In this document: positions 1 to 9,869 of the stretch, one piece after another
How the letters are laid out: each line of letters begins with the position of its first letter
Position numbering within the stretch: the stretch's first letter is position 1
Source: Spirochaetota bacterium
Lineage (GTDB): Bacteria > Spirochaetota > Spirochaetia > SPDA01 > JAJSAL01
Assembly (NCBI GenBank): GCA_024274705.1
Contig: JAJSAL010000057.1
Span: 61,123 to 125,122, forward strand
Direction: 5' to 3'
DNA length: 64,000 bases
Translations under genes and position numbers: made by a program
Notes under the pieces: generated by a model
Seen by the model: only the letters and a program-made list of their open reading frames with translations
Database searches by the model: none
Told to the model about the DNA's origin: nothing

Positions 1-953
1 AATGGGAAAAGGGAACTACAGAAAAAAGCAGGACCCTTATGGATCCTGAATATCGATGGATGGGTTGAAGACTCAGACACGAGAATTGAGTCCGATGCGG
101 TGCAGTGATCCATGTGCCGGGAATTCCAGTACTGGGGATCAACAACAACGAGAATATCCGGTATAACCCCATATGCTAAACAGCCCCGTAAGGATGTATC
201 CACCGCTACCAGAACACAATGTTTACGGATCTCTTTCAGGTAAGGGAGCATCGCATCGAGGCTTGGACCGCCGGCAATCACACATGCGGGAATCCCGGAA
301 AAAAAGTTCTCGAAAAGGCTGATGCCCGGTGTTTCTATAAGGCGGGGAATATTCTTTAATAAATTGCGCACCCACACCTTGCCGAATCGTTTCAAGGTGT
401 TTTTATTGATCGTTTCCCTTTCTGAAAAAGTGTTCACTGTATCTTTAATCTCTTCGAACTCCCCTTGACGAATATCCTTAAGAGAACGGAGGATATAGCA
501 TCCGACGTTTTTTGCTTTTACCGTTTCGAGAAAGCCCAGCACCGTCCGGGCATTGACCCCTATTAGAAGACTGATGCCGGGGTGCGTCAATACAGCATCG
601 AGGTTTCGGGCTTCAAGAGCTTTTAGGAAATATGAGGGGTCCGGTTCGAACACAACTACCGGTGTATCCGGGTACGTTCGGATAAAACGTTCTACCTGAT
701 ATCCAAGACCAAACCCGGCAAAAATACACACTTCCGGAGCCCGGGGAAACTCTTTCGTTATCAGCTTTTCTGCTTCTTTTTCAGGGTCATGACTGCTGTG
801 AATGAACACACCTTTGATCTTTGCTGTTGGTATACCTTGTGGAGTGGTATGGATTTCCATGGATTGAGCAGGGAGATGGGTGTCCAGGATGGATTGAGTG
901 AGATCCGGATCCAGGGACCGGAGTAATGCAATATTTTTCTCGTAGAAATTCAT
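1..953 (-). CDS. DUF115 / Maf-like protein (partial, C-terminus outside window)
   Basis: The reading frame is open from an ATG at 953 to the left edge, so the C-terminal part is missing. The ATG overlaps the stop of the upstream penicillin-binding protein gene (ATGA), which suggests translational coupling. The visible part has an N-terminal region with a FAGFGLGYQVE segment, then a glycine-rich stretch (AGGPSLD) and the segment ILVVVDPQYWN. These are the marks of the DUF115 / 6-hydroxymethylpterin pyrophosphokinase MptE-like family, which includes the motility-associated Maf proteins that add nonulosonic acids to flagellins in Campylobacter. A glycan-transfer role here is inference. Nothing in the visible part shows a substrate. 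Confidence 0.75.
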   Translation of the reverse strand, partial: MNFYEKNIALLRSLDPDLTQSILDTHLPAQSMEIHTTPQGIPTAKIKGVFIHSSHDPEKEAEKLITKEFPRAPEVCIFAGFGLGYQVERFIRTYPDTPVVVFEPDPSYFLKALEARNLDAVLTHPGISLLIGVNARTVLGFLETVKAKNVGCYILRSLKDIRQGEFEEIKDTVNTFSERETINKNTLKRFGKVWVRNLLKNIPRLIETPGISLFENFFSGIPACVIAGGPSLDAMLPYLKEIRKHCVLVAVDTSLRGCLAYGVIPDILVVVDPQYWNSRHMDHCTASDSILVSESSTHPSIFRIHKGPAFFCSSLFP

Positions 954-2824
954 TCGAACTCCAGGTAAACCGTCATACCCTCCTGTACTGCAGTTCCAGG
1001 CGGCGGTTCCTGATGAACCACCCATCCTTCTCCGGTGATCCGAAATTTTACCCGGTTATTCCTCATGAGAGGCAGAATATCTTTTTTCGAATACCCGGAA
1101 AAATCGGGGACGGTACTGTCGATAGTTATCATTGGCCTTTGTTCTATCTCCACCTTTCCCGGATGTACTATCACCCGATCTCCCTCCCGGGGTATTCCCA
1201 GGTAGGGGATAAGTTCTATTGCAAGGTTGTGCACAATCGGTGCGGCGATCCTGCCCCCGAAATGTTCACCTGCCTTCGGATTCTCGATAACTATATATAC
1301 GATCACTTCCGGATCGTCCGTTGGGAAGAGGGCGAGGCAGGAAGCGATGTACACGTCCTCGGAATATTTACCCGTCTCCGTGTCGAGAACCTGGGCTGTA
1401 CCTGTTTTCGCGGATATGCGGATTCCATCTGTTGCCACGCGAAAGGCGGTCCCTCCGGGAAATGTAGCAGTTTCCATGAAATCAAGTATTGTCCTGGCAG
1501 ATGAGGCAGAAAGCACCCGTTTCACCTCTTTTCTGTTATAATCCTGAATAAGCCGTCCGTCGGCACTGACAATTTTTTTTATGATATTAGGTTGAAGGAG
1601 GATCCCTTCATTCGCAAAGACGGTAGCCGCACTCAGGACCTGAACACCGGAAACGGAAATTTCCTGACCCATGGCAAGGGTCGGCTTTGAACGGAAAGAC
1701 CACTCTCCCGGTTTGCTCAGGATTCCATGGGATTCTCCCGAGAGAGGTAGCCCTGTGGGGCTGCCGAACCCAAATGAACGAAGCTTGTCATAGAAGGCCA
1801 TGGATTCAACCTTCTCCGAAGCGTAAGCGGCGCCGGCGTTACAGGAATACCGGATGATGGTCTGGAGCGTAACATCACCGTGTATACCGAGACAGTTTAT
1901 TCTTTCGGTTTCAAGATTAGGAAAAACGATCTCATAATAACCGTTGCAGAAGAAATGATCATCCAGGCTCACGAAGCCCAAGTCAAGAAAAGATGAAAGG
2001 GAGAATACCTTGAACACGGAGCCGGGTTCATATGCAAACGAAATCGGACGGTTTATTCGCTGATCAGCGGTAAAAGCGGCGAACGTGTTGGGATCAAAAG
2101 ATGGTTTTGAAACATACCCGAGAATATCTCCGGTTTTTGCCTCCATGATCAGTATCATGACACTGTCTGCGTTGTGTTTTTCGAACGCTTTTTGAGCGAT
2201 TTCTTCGGCGAAATACTGGACATTCAGATCGATGGTGAGGAATACCTGGTTTCCATATACCGTACCCTCATCTTCCACCCCTGGAGCCGGTGATAATTCA
2301 GAATCAAAGGTGTATTCCACTCCGCTTAAACCGAAATTGTCGGTTCCTACATAACCCAGAAGGTGGGCTGCCAGTTCTTTTTCCGGGTAGTTTCTACCGT
2401 ACTCTGCTTCCAGGGTGATTCCCGTGAGGTAGCCGAGTTCCTTCATCTGTTCAATTGCCCGGGATTCACGAGGTGTGATTTTTCTTTTTATGTAGAGAAA
2501 GCCGTTGCGTGATTCGAACCTGGAGACGAGATCTTCTTTATCCATGTGCAGCACCGAAGACAGCCTCTCCGCGGTATCCATAGTATCATTGATGCTGGGG
2601 GTCCAGGCAGTTACAGAGTACAACCGGGTCTGTATGGCCAGGATTTTCCCGTTCCTGTCCAGAATGGGTCCACGTTCCACTTCATATGTTAGTTGAGGCT
2701 CAGGTTTAATCCGGTTTTTCTTTACCAGCATGAGGGCGGAATACTGCCATATGACAACACCGATAAAAACTACCGTCGCGATAATGAATATTCTGAATCG
2801 GTTGAGATATTTCTTTTCCTTCAT
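950..2824 (-). CDS. ftsI: Class B penicillin-binding protein (FtsI/PBP2-like) with C-terminal PASTA domain
   Basis: This is a peptidoglycan transpeptidase of 624 residues anchored by one N-terminal membrane segment (about residues 10-32). It has a dimerisation domain (EVERGPILDRNG near residue 50) and a transpeptidase domain with all three active-site motifs: SVFK with the nucleophilic serine near residue 270, SCN near 325 and KTGT near 475. The last 60 residues (VPDFSGYSKKDIL and following) form a PASTA-like domain that may bind peptidoglycan fragments. It lies 10 bp downstream of lepB and overlaps the following DUF115 gene. FtsI (septal) fits better than the elongation PBP2 because of the PASTA tail, but with no mraW or mur genes in view the assignment is not certain. 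Confidence 0.88.
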   Translation of the reverse strand: MKEKKYLNRFRIFIIATVVFIGVVIWQYSALMLVKKNRIKPEPQLTYEVERGPILDRNGKILAIQTRLYSVTAWTPSINDTMDTAERLSSVLHMDKEDLVSRFESRNGFLYIKRKITPRESRAIEQMKELGYLTGITLEAEYGRNYPEKELAAHLLGYVGTDNFGLSGVEYTFDSELSPAPGVEDEGTVYGNQVFLTIDLNVQYFAEEIAQKAFEKHNADSVMILIMEAKTGDILGYVSKPSFDPNTFAAFTADQRINRPISFAYEPGSVFKVFSLSSFLDLGFVSLDDHFFCNGYYEIVFPNLETERINCLGIHGDVTLQTIIRYSCNAGAAYASEKVESMAFYDKLRSFGFGSPTGLPLSGESHGILSKPGEWSFRSKPTLAMGQEISVSGVQVLSAATVFANEGILLQPNIIKKIVSADGRLIQDYNRKEVKRVLSASSARTILDFMETATFPGGTAFRVATDGIRISAKTGTAQVLDTETGKYSEDVYIASCLALFPTDDPEVIVYIVIENPKAGEHFGGRIAAPIVHNLAIELIPYLGIPREGDRVIVHPGKVEIEQRPMITIDSTVPDFSGYSKKDILPLMRNNRVKFRITGEGWVVHQEPPPGTAVQEGMTVYLEFE

Positions 2825-2834
2825 GATCAGTGTA

Positions 2835-3374
2835 TCAACGCCGGGTTAACACTTTCCCTTGTAACCGATTATACGGAACAAAGCCGTAATGTCTTGAGTC
2901 TTTTGATCTCCAGAGGTTGTCACCGATAACGAAAACGGTATCTTCCGGTACGGTGTTCCATCCCCCGATTACGCTGTACTGGTCTTCAGTCAATGCAATC
3001 ACCCGGTTTCTCACGATCAGTGCCTGGAGGGTAACCGTAAGGGGGTCCCCTGGCAATCCTGCACACCGTTTGACAGCATAACGACTTGAACCTGGTTCTG
3101 CAAAGAATACCACATCGGAAGGTTTTGGAACACTCCACATTACCAGCTGGCGCCGGGTAAACGGCATAGTGATGCCAAAAGCAAGACGATTGATAAAGAT
3201 GATATCCCCCGGTTCAAAGGTGGGAGACATGGAATACCCCTGGATAACCTTCACATCGAGAACGAAGAGTTTAAGAAGGAAAAAAAACAAGACAGCCAGT
3301 CCGATTATATAGGCGGTACCGGGATGTTTTTTCTTTTCTTGCGGATAAACCGGATTCGATGTATGATGAGCCAT
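2835..3374 (-). CDS. lepB: Signal peptidase I
   Basis: This membrane-bound serine protease removes signal peptides from Sec and Tat substrates. The 179-residue product has one N-terminal membrane segment (AYIIGLAVLFFFLLKLFVL) followed by the family boxes: GYSMSPTFEPGD with the catalytic Ser, RYAVKRCAGLPGD with the general-base Lys, and GDNLWRSKDSRHYG. The frame stays open upstream to 3482, but I take the ATG at 3374 because the protein then begins just before the membrane anchor, as is usual. An AAGGAG lies rather far upstream (about 22 nt), so the start is not settled. It is divergent from the M23 peptidase gene and 10 bp upstream of the penicillin-binding protein gene. Confidence 0.9.
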   Translation of the reverse strand: MAHHTSNPVYPQEKKKHPGTAYIIGLAVLFFFLLKLFVLDVKVIQGYSMSPTFEPGDIIFINRLAFGITMPFTRRQLVMWSVPKPSDVVFFAEPGSSRYAVKRCAGLPGDPLTVTLQALIVRNRVIALTEDQYSVIGGWNTVPEDTVFVIGDNLWRSKDSRHYGFVPYNRLQGKVLTRR

Positions 3375-3461
3375 AAGACTGTTTTGAAAAAAGCATCTCC
3401 TTTGAAAGTTCTTAAATATTAATATGTAGATTGTAAAATGTCGATATGATGAATAGAAGTT

Positions 3462-4574
3462 ATGTCTGCAATCATTAAGCATCAGAATGTTGTGAAAAGG
3501 AAAAAACGGCTTTTCCTGCCGCTGAAAACATCTGTATCACGAAGCAAGAAAGAAAAACCGAGGGTAATGAAAAACCGGTCGTTTCCGCTGATGAAACATG
3601 TGAATGCTGTACTCAAAACGGCGCGGCGGGTATATCGCGGGAATTCGGTATATTTTATCGCAGGAACATTTCTCGCTCCGTTTATCATATTTCTATCATT
3701 ATCAGTTCCTATTTCCGGGTTGACAACCAGGCATCGGGACATTCTCATTCCTAAAGACGATGAGATCGAGGAAATGCTCATATCCTATCTGAATCCCCAG
3801 GACAATGGCGGGGGAGAGATACGGATTCCGGCGGAATCTATCCTTACTTCGGTGTCTCCGGAAAAGTATGTGGTCCGGAAGGGCGACACGCCTTCGGGGA
3901 TTGCTGAAAAATACGGTCTGAGACTGGATACACTGTTAAGCTTTAATAATATTCAGGATGTAAGGAAACTGAAGATCGGAGTGGAACTTCAGGTGCCGGA
4001 CCTGGATGGTGTGATCTATTCGGTACGAAAAGGCGATTCTCTCAGTGTGATCGCCTACCGATATGGAATTCAGTTGAATGATCTTCTGGATGTGAACAAC
4101 CTGGCCAGCTCTGTTATCCGCGTTGGACAGGAACTCTTTATTCCCGGCGGCCGGATGAGTTCCTTTGACCTTAAAAAGGCGACAGGTGAACTCTTTGTCT
4201 ATCCTGCCAGAGGGCGGCTGGCATCGGGATACGGTTTGCGAAAAGATCCTTTCACCGGGGTGAACAGGATGCATTACGGTATCGATCTGGCTAACGCTGA
4301 AGGTGTTCCCGTGGTTGCATCGATGGACGGTACCGTAGTCGCTATAGGATCGAATGAAAAGGGATACGGAAAATATATCATACTGAAGCATCAGGCTGGA
4401 TTCCAGACACTGTATGCGCATCTTCTTAAGTGGTCTGTTACCAAGGGACAGAAGGTTATCCAGGGTCAGAAAATCGGAGAAATGGGCAATACCGGAAGGA
4501 GTACCGGACCTCATCTGCATTTCGCCATTTATCATTATCAGAAGCCGGTTGATCCTCTTCACTATCTTTTTTAG
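3462..4574 (+). CDS. LysM-domain M23 metallopeptidase (peptidoglycan hydrolase or amidase activator)
   Basis: A 370-residue envelope protein. A basic N-terminus leads to a membrane or signal segment (about residues 60-85), then two LysM repeats (VVRKGDTPSGIAEKYG near 137 and YSVRKGDSLSVIAYRYG near 185), then a C-terminal M23/LytM domain. The zinc ligands are visible as HYGID and HLHF, so it could be an active endopeptidase and not only a degenerate amidase activator. The first ATG (3462) has no good ribosome site; ATG 3570, preceded by GAGGG, is an alternative that removes 36 basic residues. It is divergent from lepB. A short membrane ORF starts 17 bp downstream. Confidence 0.85.
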   Translation: MSAIIKHQNVVKRKKRLFLPLKTSVSRSKKEKPRVMKNRSFPLMKHVNAVLKTARRVYRGNSVYFIAGTFLAPFIIFLSLSVPISGLTTRHRDILIPKDDEIEEMLISYLNPQDNGGGEIRIPAESILTSVSPEKYVVRKGDTPSGIAEKYGLRLDTLLSFNNIQDVRKLKIGVELQVPDLDGVIYSVRKGDSLSVIAYRYGIQLNDLLDVNNLASSVIRVGQELFIPGGRMSSFDLKKATGELFVYPARGRLASGYGLRKDPFTGVNRMHYGIDLANAEGVPVVASMDGTVVAIGSNEKGYGKYIILKHQAGFQTLYAHLLKWSVTKGQKVIQGQKIGEMGNTGRSTGPHLHFAIYHYQKPVDPLHYLF

Positions 4575-4590
4575 GAGTGGTCTTTAAACG

Positions 4591-4722
4591 ATGCGAAAAT
4601 TAGTATATGTACTTATTGCGCTGTTTGCGATTATTACACTCTTACGGGCGTATACTGATGTCCGGGAAACTGATCACCCTTCTTTATCGATCACCGGGGA
4701 AAACGAACTGCCGGGCTATTAA
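4591..4722 (+). CDS. Small putative membrane or secreted protein (43 aa)
   Basis: A short frame begins with ATG at 4591 and encodes 43 residues: a basic start (MRK), a hydrophobic stretch of about 17 residues ([15 protein letters not shown]) and a polar tail ending ENELPGY. An AGGAG overlaps the stop codon of the M23 gene 13-18 nt upstream, which would fit coupled translation. The frame ends exactly where the convergent secA ends (the two stops share TTAA). No family is recognised. The length is too small for coding statistics, so this could be chance; the ribosome site and the fit between neighbours are the arguments in favour. Confidence 0.4.
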   Translation: MRKLVYVLIALFAIITLLRAYTDVRETDHPSLSITGENELPGY

Positions 4723-7454
4723 GATCCATGGCAGTGTTTGTATTTCTTGCCGCTGCCGCAGGGACAAGGATCATTTCTGCCGACTTTCGGTTGGGATCTT
4801 TTCACCTGCACGTTTGATGGCTGGGCCTGCCTCTGCACCTGATTCTGGTGACCCGAAGGTCCGGAACCTCCAAACTGACCCAGTGCCGTATGACTTGCCT
4901 GGGCGAACTGTGAACGCACACCGTTTTTCGCAGGCGCCTCCTCTCTTTTTTGAATACGGACTTTGTGGATCTTACCTGCAATAGTAAACCTGATATTCTG
5001 GATCAATTCATCGAATATCTGGAATCCTTCCAGCTTGTATTCAAGGAGCGGGTTTTTCTGGCCATAGGATCGCAAATACACAGCTTCACGCAGAGCCTCG
5101 AGACTCTCAAGGTGGTCCTGCCACTTGGAATCGATGTACCGCAGGTACTCGTACCTGATAAAAGCGTTGAGATTTTTCTCACCGATCTGGTCAATCTTTT
5201 CTTCTATTTCTTCCCGGAGATCTTCCAGTATGGTTTTTTCAAGGTCTTCAGGTTTTAATGCCATCAGTTCATCCGGAGAAATGTTCGGAGTGTAGAAAAA
5301 ACTCTGGCTTAAGTTTTCAAGGAGCGATGCAATGGCTGCATCCTGAGAATCCCTGGTGTTCCTGTAGGAATCCAGAATATCATCCACCATATCTTCTGTT
5401 GCGGCATGTATCCTTTCGAGCAGGTTCTGGTCGGTAAGAATTTCATCGCGCTGGGAGTAGATGAATTTTCGCTGTTCATTCAGAACATCATCAAATTCGA
5501 GAAGATGTTTACGAATCTCATAGTTCCTGTCTTCCACCTTGGTCTGTGCCCGTTCGATCGCCTTATTGATCCATGGATGGAAAAGGGGTTCCTTTTCCTG
5601 CATACCGATCCGGGACATCATGTTTTTTAAATTTTCTCCGAACAGCCGCATAAGATCGTCATCTAAAGAGATAAAGAATCTGGATTCCCCAGGATCTCCC
5701 TGCCTTCCGGAGCGGCCCCGGAGCTGGTTGTCTATGCGCCTGGATTCGTGCCGTTCAGTACCAAGTACGTAAAGACCACCGGCAATTTTTACTTCTTCGT
5801 AATCTTTTTTCCACTTTTCAAATTCTTTTTCATAGGTTTTCTGAAATTCTTCTTCCGTTGCGTCGGTTCCGCACACTTTTCGGGCCCTGAACTCAGGGTT
5901 GCCTCCTATCTTGATATCGGTTCCCCGGCCTGCCATATTCGTTGCGATGGTCACCGAACCTTTCGCGCCTGCTTCGGAAATGATGAGGGCTTCTCTGGCG
6001 TGATTTTTAGCATTCAGTACTTCATGCCGGATCCCCCGTCTGGTAAGCATCTGGGAAAGCCGTTCTGATTTTTCGATGGATATGGTTCCTACCAAGAGAG
6101 GTTGGCCTTTCTTGTGAGCCCGTTCGATTTCGTCGCAGATAGCCCCGAATTTCCAGTCGTCCGTCATATAGATAACATCATCTTCATCCAACCGGACGAT
6201 AGGCCTGTTAGTGGGGATGACTACAACATCGAGATTATAGATTTTACCGAATTCTTTTGCTTCCGTGTCTGCTGTACCGGTCATGCCGGAGATTTTGTCA
6301 TACATACGGAAATAGTTCTGGAAGGTTATGGTAGCCAGGGTCCTGTTTCTCCTGGCAACCTTGATGTGTTCTTTCGCCTCTATAGCCTGGTGCAGGCCGT
6401 CGGAATAGCGTCTCCCGTAGAGAATCCGGCCGGTAAATTCATCAACGATCTGAACCTGTCCTTCTTTGACAACGTAGTCAACGTCCCTATGAAAGAGGTG
6501 TCGGGCCTTAAGGGCCTGGGTAAAGTAGTGTATATATTCGAAGTTTTCATCCAGGAAAAGTGAACCTGTAATTATATTGCGTTTGATGAGCAGGTTCTCG
6601 ATAGTAGTCATACCCTGCTCTGTGAAGGTTACTCGTTTTCCCTTTTCATCGACCTTGAAATCGCCTTCCCCATCCTCTGGATATTCACCGGTTTCCGGAT
6701 CCTTTTCACATTCTTTAAGATTCTGGACAAGGTTATTTACATCCCGGAACTTGGCGGTATCATCCTCTGCAGCACCGGAGATAATAAGGGGCGTCCTGGC
6801 TTCGTCAATGAGGATACTGTCGATTTCGTCGATGATGCAGTAGTGGTGGCTGGGCTGCACGCGTCCTTTTGTATCCCACCGCATATTATCCCGTAAATAA
6901 TCGAATCCGAACTCGTTGTTGGTTCCATAGGTTATATCTTTTGTGTAAGCAGCCCTCCGGGCATCATTATCCATTTCGGATATAATGACACCCACGGAAA
7001 CACCCAGGTAGTTGAATACCGGACCCATCCAATCAGCATCTCGACCGGCTAGATAATCATTAACGGTAACCACGTGAACACCTTTACCGGTAAGGGAATT
7101 AAGGTAGGCTGCGGATACACTGGAAAGTGTTTTTCCCTCTCCTGTTTTCATCTCCATGATCTTTCCCTGGTTAAGTACAATACCTCCGAGAAGCTGAACA
7201 TCATAGGGACGCTCTCCAAGGGTTCTTCGGGAAGCTTCCCGTACCAGGGCAAATGCTTCAGGGATGAGATCGTCTATCTTTTCACCCTGGGCCACACGTT
7301 TTTTCAGTATTTTCGTCTGTTTAGGAAACTGCTCTGCATCGAGGGAAGCAGCCCATTTTTCCCGTTCATTGATAGCGTGGAGAACAGGCAGCAGGGCTTT
7401 TATATCGCGCTCATGTTTGGATCCGATAATCTTTGCAAAAATATTTTTATTCAT
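4719..7454 (-). CDS. secA: Preprotein translocase ATPase SecA
   Basis: The 911-residue motor drives unfolded precursors through SecYEG at the inner membrane. Motifs in order are MKTGEGKTL (Walker A, near residue 102), [19 protein letters not shown] (Walker B and following), the helicase II segment [10 protein letters not shown], and [13 protein letters not shown]. The C-terminus carries the SecB/zinc-binding tail [14 protein letters not shown] with three Cys and a His. Length and motifs match a complete, single-copy bacterial SecA. An AGGAG lies 13 nt before the ATG. The gene stands alone between the M23 locus and the divergent lipoprotein run. Confidence 0.97.
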   Translation of the reverse strand: MNKNIFAKIIGSKHERDIKALLPVLHAINEREKWAASLDAEQFPKQTKILKKRVAQGEKIDDLIPEAFALVREASRRTLGERPYDVQLLGGIVLNQGKIMEMKTGEGKTLSSVSAAYLNSLTGKGVHVVTVNDYLAGRDADWMGPVFNYLGVSVGVIISEMDNDARRAAYTKDITYGTNNEFGFDYLRDNMRWDTKGRVQPSHHYCIIDEIDSILIDEARTPLIISGAAEDDTAKFRDVNNLVQNLKECEKDPETGEYPEDGEGDFKVDEKGKRVTFTEQGMTTIENLLIKRNIITGSLFLDENFEYIHYFTQALKARHLFHRDVDYVVKEGQVQIVDEFTGRILYGRRYSDGLHQAIEAKEHIKVARRNRTLATITFQNYFRMYDKISGMTGTADTEAKEFGKIYNLDVVVIPTNRPIVRLDEDDVIYMTDDWKFGAICDEIERAHKKGQPLLVGTISIEKSERLSQMLTRRGIRHEVLNAKNHAREALIISEAGAKGSVTIATNMAGRGTDIKIGGNPEFRARKVCGTDATEEEFQKTYEKEFEKWKKDYEEVKIAGGLYVLGTERHESRRIDNQLRGRSGRQGDPGESRFFISLDDDLMRLFGENLKNMMSRIGMQEKEPLFHPWINKAIERAQTKVEDRNYEIRKHLLEFDDVLNEQRKFIYSQRDEILTDQNLLERIHAATEDMVDDILDSYRNTRDSQDAAIASLLENLSQSFFYTPNISPDELMALKPEDLEKTILEDLREEIEEKIDQIGEKNLNAFIRYEYLRYIDSKWQDHLESLEALREAVYLRSYGQKNPLLEYKLEGFQIFDELIQNIRFTIAGKIHKVRIQKREEAPAKNGVRSQFAQASHTALGQFGGSGPSGHQNQVQRQAQPSNVQVKRSQPKVGRNDPCPCGSGKKYKHCHGS

Positions 7455-7611
7455 TGTGTATTATAACTCCTGGAACTCCCGATATGGAAAAAGAAACCAA
7501 TTCTTACTCCCGGTAAATATACCAAGACAACGGGAAAATGTTTAGTACTAGGTGATACAAAGATACGGTTCACATTGACATGATCTTACAGGAGGATGTA
7601 CTATTTGGAAA

Positions 7612-8856
7612 ATGTTCAACAGACAGTTTCAGCGGACAGGAATTATTATTATTTTTGCTTTTCTTGCTTTGATAAGTAACGGATGTAAAAAAGGTGAAAC
7701 TGAAAGGTTGGAACGTGAAGACCTATTCAATCTTTCCATCGGGAAAATGGAGAATCAGCTCAATCTATTTGAACTTCCGGGCATCCCTTTTACCCAGAAA
7801 ATTAGGATATTCATGCAGGACGGCTTTTTCTATATAAGCAATGGGAATTCAACAAAGATCATGCAATTCAATTCCTATGGAGATCTTCTTTCGCTTCTGT
7901 ATAATCCTGATAATAATCCTCTTCCTGTTCTCCTCTCTGCCGACGAGGAAGAGGGGAGGGTCATCAATAAAAAAGCTTATTCTTATCCGTTTAATACGGT
8001 AGGTGAATTCTGTGTTACCCCTGGAAACACGATTCTCGTAGAAGACACGGTTCCCGAGGAACGGCAGGAATTCGATGATGAAACGGGAGCTATGCTGAAC
8101 GGAATCATTTTAAGGTTTGACAGGGAAGGCAACCTTCTGGATTACCTGGGCCAGGAGGGGGTAGGGGGTGCTCCGTTCCCCTATATCGAAAGGGTGCAGG
8201 TTACCGGGTCCGGAGAAATTGCAGTAATAACGCAAACGGCGAAATCCCGGCTTATTTTTTGGTTTTCCGCCGCCGGAGCCCTTTTGTATGAAGTCGCAAT
8301 CAATTATACCAGCCTTCCGGTTCCCCAGGGGATGGATCTGATTCCGTCGCTGGAAACAGTGTTCAGCGATGCGGATTCCCGGGTTCTCTATCTCAAGCTC
8401 GACTATTATCTGAAACCCGGGGCTGAAGGTGAAGGCAGTGTAAACAACGGGACCGGGTTTGAAAAATCACGGATATATATACTGGATCTTCAACGGGAAA
8501 CCTATGTACGGTCGATAGAACTGCCGAGATATTTCATCGAAAACAATGACCTGGAACTGGTTAACACTGAAAAGGAAGAAGGGTTATATGAATTCATAGG
8601 AGCAGCATCCGGGGGGTATCTTTTTTTTCTTGGTCCCGATGTGTATAACACGAATCAGCTTCTCATTCTCGATTCCTCAGGTCGTGTTGTGGATAGAAAA
8701 GAGATTCTCATACAGGATAACGAACTGATCTACCGCGCATTCCATTTGTCCCGGTCGGGAATCCTTTCGGCGATCCTCTGCGAAGAGGACCATGTGAAAG
8801 TTGTATGGTGGCGGAGCGATGAGATTCTTCAGGAGGACATGGATGCCCGGTCCTAA
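7612..8856 (+). CDS. Putative lipoprotein with beta-propeller-like repeats
   Basis: The 414-residue product starts with a basic then hydrophobic segment ending in SNGC at about residue 25, a relaxed spirochaete-type lipobox, so it is probably lipidated. The rest is rich in short beta-like segments with turn motifs (LRFDREGNLLDYLG, FWFSAAGALLYE, ILDSSGRVVDRKE) that resemble NHL or six-bladed propeller repeats. No enzyme motif is visible. GGAGGATG lies about 15 nt upstream of the ATG. It is the first gene of a plus-strand run ending in mrfB and overlaps the next gene by 14 bp. The function is unknown; an envelope-associated scaffold or binding role is only a guess. Confidence 0.7.
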   Translation: MFNRQFQRTGIIIIFAFLALISNGCKKGETERLEREDLFNLSIGKMENQLNLFELPGIPFTQKIRIFMQDGFFYISNGNSTKIMQFNSYGDLLSLLYNPDNNPLPVLLSADEEEGRVINKKAYSYPFNTVGEFCVTPGNTILVEDTVPEERQEFDDETGAMLNGIILRFDREGNLLDYLGQEGVGGAPFPYIERVQVTGSGEIAVITQTAKSRLIFWFSAAGALLYEVAINYTSLPVPQGMDLIPSLETVFSDADSRVLYLKLDYYLKPGAEGEGSVNNGTGFEKSRIYILDLQRETYVRSIELPRYFIENNDLELVNTEKEEGLYEFIGAASGGYLFFLGPDVYNTNQLLILDSSGRVVDRKEILIQDNELIYRAFHLSRSGILSAILCEEDHVKVVWWRSDEILQEDMDARS

Positions 8857-9385
8857 ACTCGGTGGTGACGAAGAGTCGAAAGATCCGGACCAGGTACGCT
8901 TTCACTATAACAGGGAAGAACGCAGACAGAATCTCTCCCATTATACACGGAATCTTGGCAGAAAACCGAAAGGAATCTTACGGGGAAACCGTTCCCTCGG
9001 CATCCTCCTTGTCGATATCCTGGTGATCATTTTAATCTATGTGATATTTTCATTTTTTGGAGGTATTACAAGTACCAGCAAGATAAACAGCGGGTACACC
9101 CTGGGATTCAATGGTTTTTCGTATGATGACAAGATCTACCTGAGCCTTCGGATTACAGCGAGACGTAACCAGGAATCCCTGGATAATAAAATGATCGAGG
9201 CGGTTTTCTCTCTGGGCCGTCAAGGTGATGAACTGACCGTGATGGAGATCCTGCCGGAAGAGAAAGGCGACAGCAGGGTATTGAGAGCTGTGTTCGATAC
9301 TGACGACGGCCGTAAAGCTGCCCTGGTGAAAGTACGTTTCCTGGGAAAAGGATTTTCCATGAAGACCCGGATCCAGGCGGAATAG
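8843..9385 (+). CDS. Conserved membrane protein, unknown function
   Basis: I place the start at ATG 8843 (180 residues), because AGGAGG at 8831-8836 sits 6 nt before it; the open frame extends a little further upstream without a ribosome site. The first 50 residues are charged and probably cytoplasmic. One membrane helix follows (about residues 52-72, LGILLVDILVIILIYVIF), then an extracytoplasmic domain of about 105 residues rich in beta segments. The start overlaps the end of the upstream lipoprotein gene, so the two are probably translated together and may work together at the inner membrane. No family is recognised. Confidence 0.7.
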   Translation: MPGPKLGGDEESKDPDQVRFHYNREERRQNLSHYTRNLGRKPKGILRGNRSLGILLVDILVIILIYVIFSFFGGITSTSKINSGYTLGFNGFSYDDKIYLSLRITARRNQESLDNKMIEAVFSLGRQGDELTVMEILPEEKGDSRVLRAVFDTDDGRKAALVKVRFLGKGFSMKTRIQAE

Positions 9386-9393
9386 GAATTCTG

Positions 9394-9422
9394 TTGACCT
9401 CTGTTTGTCTTTTTTATATGCT
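9394..9422 (+). promoter_or_regulatory. Sigma-70-type promoter upstream of the 136-aa membrane protein
   Basis: TTGACC at 9394-9399 and TATGCT at 9417-9422 are separated by 17 nt. The predicted start site is about 20 nt before the ATG at 9451. It may give a second transcript for the membrane protein, Nudix and mrfAB genes. Confidence 0.5.
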
Positions 9423-9450
9423 GATAGTAAAAGGATAGGTGGGTAAACGT

Positions 9451-9861
9451 ATGTTGCAGTTCTATTTTCTTTCAATCGTCACCAATGTTCTCGGAGGGTT
9501 TGCCCTTTCTTTCGATACGATCGGCGATCGCTTTACCGGTTTATCTTCGTTAGGTGAGTTATTCGAAAAGAACAGGACCCGTATGATTTTAGGGATCATA
9601 GCCATTGTTTTTGGCGTTTTCAAGCTGCTCAGTGTTACAAAAGGTGATATTCCGGTGGTCGGGGATCTTATCCCGGCGCTGAGCGGAATCGCCATCGGCA
9701 TTACTCTGACCGTAGAAAGTTATAAACAGCGTTCCGATGTAACGACTCCTGCTGTCGAAAGGATCGATAATGTATTTGTCCGGAACAAATCGCTTATCGG
9801 GATCATTGGAATAGTGGTCGGTGTCCTCCACTTCCTGTTTCCCACGGTTCTCTTTCTATAA
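9451..9861 (+). CDS. Small integral membrane protein
   Basis: The 136-residue product has at least three hydrophobic helices: one near the N-terminus (LQFYFLSIVTNVLGGFAL), one near residue 50 (RMILGIIAIVFGVFKLL) followed by a glycine-rich segment, and one at the C-terminus (SLIGIIGIVVGVLHFLF). I take ATG 9451, with AGGTGG about 8 nt upstream; a GTG at 9439 in the same frame is possible. The internal similarity between the second and last helices (GIIxIVxGV) suggests a duplicated unit. No family is recognised. The Nudix gene starts 8 bp downstream. Confidence 0.65.
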   Translation: MLQFYFLSIVTNVLGGFALSFDTIGDRFTGLSSLGELFEKNRTRMILGIIAIVFGVFKLLSVTKGDIPVVGDLIPALSGIAIGITLTVESYKQRSDVTTPAVERIDNVFVRNKSLIGIIGIVVGVLHFLFPTVLFL

Positions 9862-9869
9862 CAGGAATA

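Noticed and set aside
926..1541. Plus-strand frames opposite ftsI
   Set aside because: They overlap a well-supported penicillin-binding protein and have no family features.
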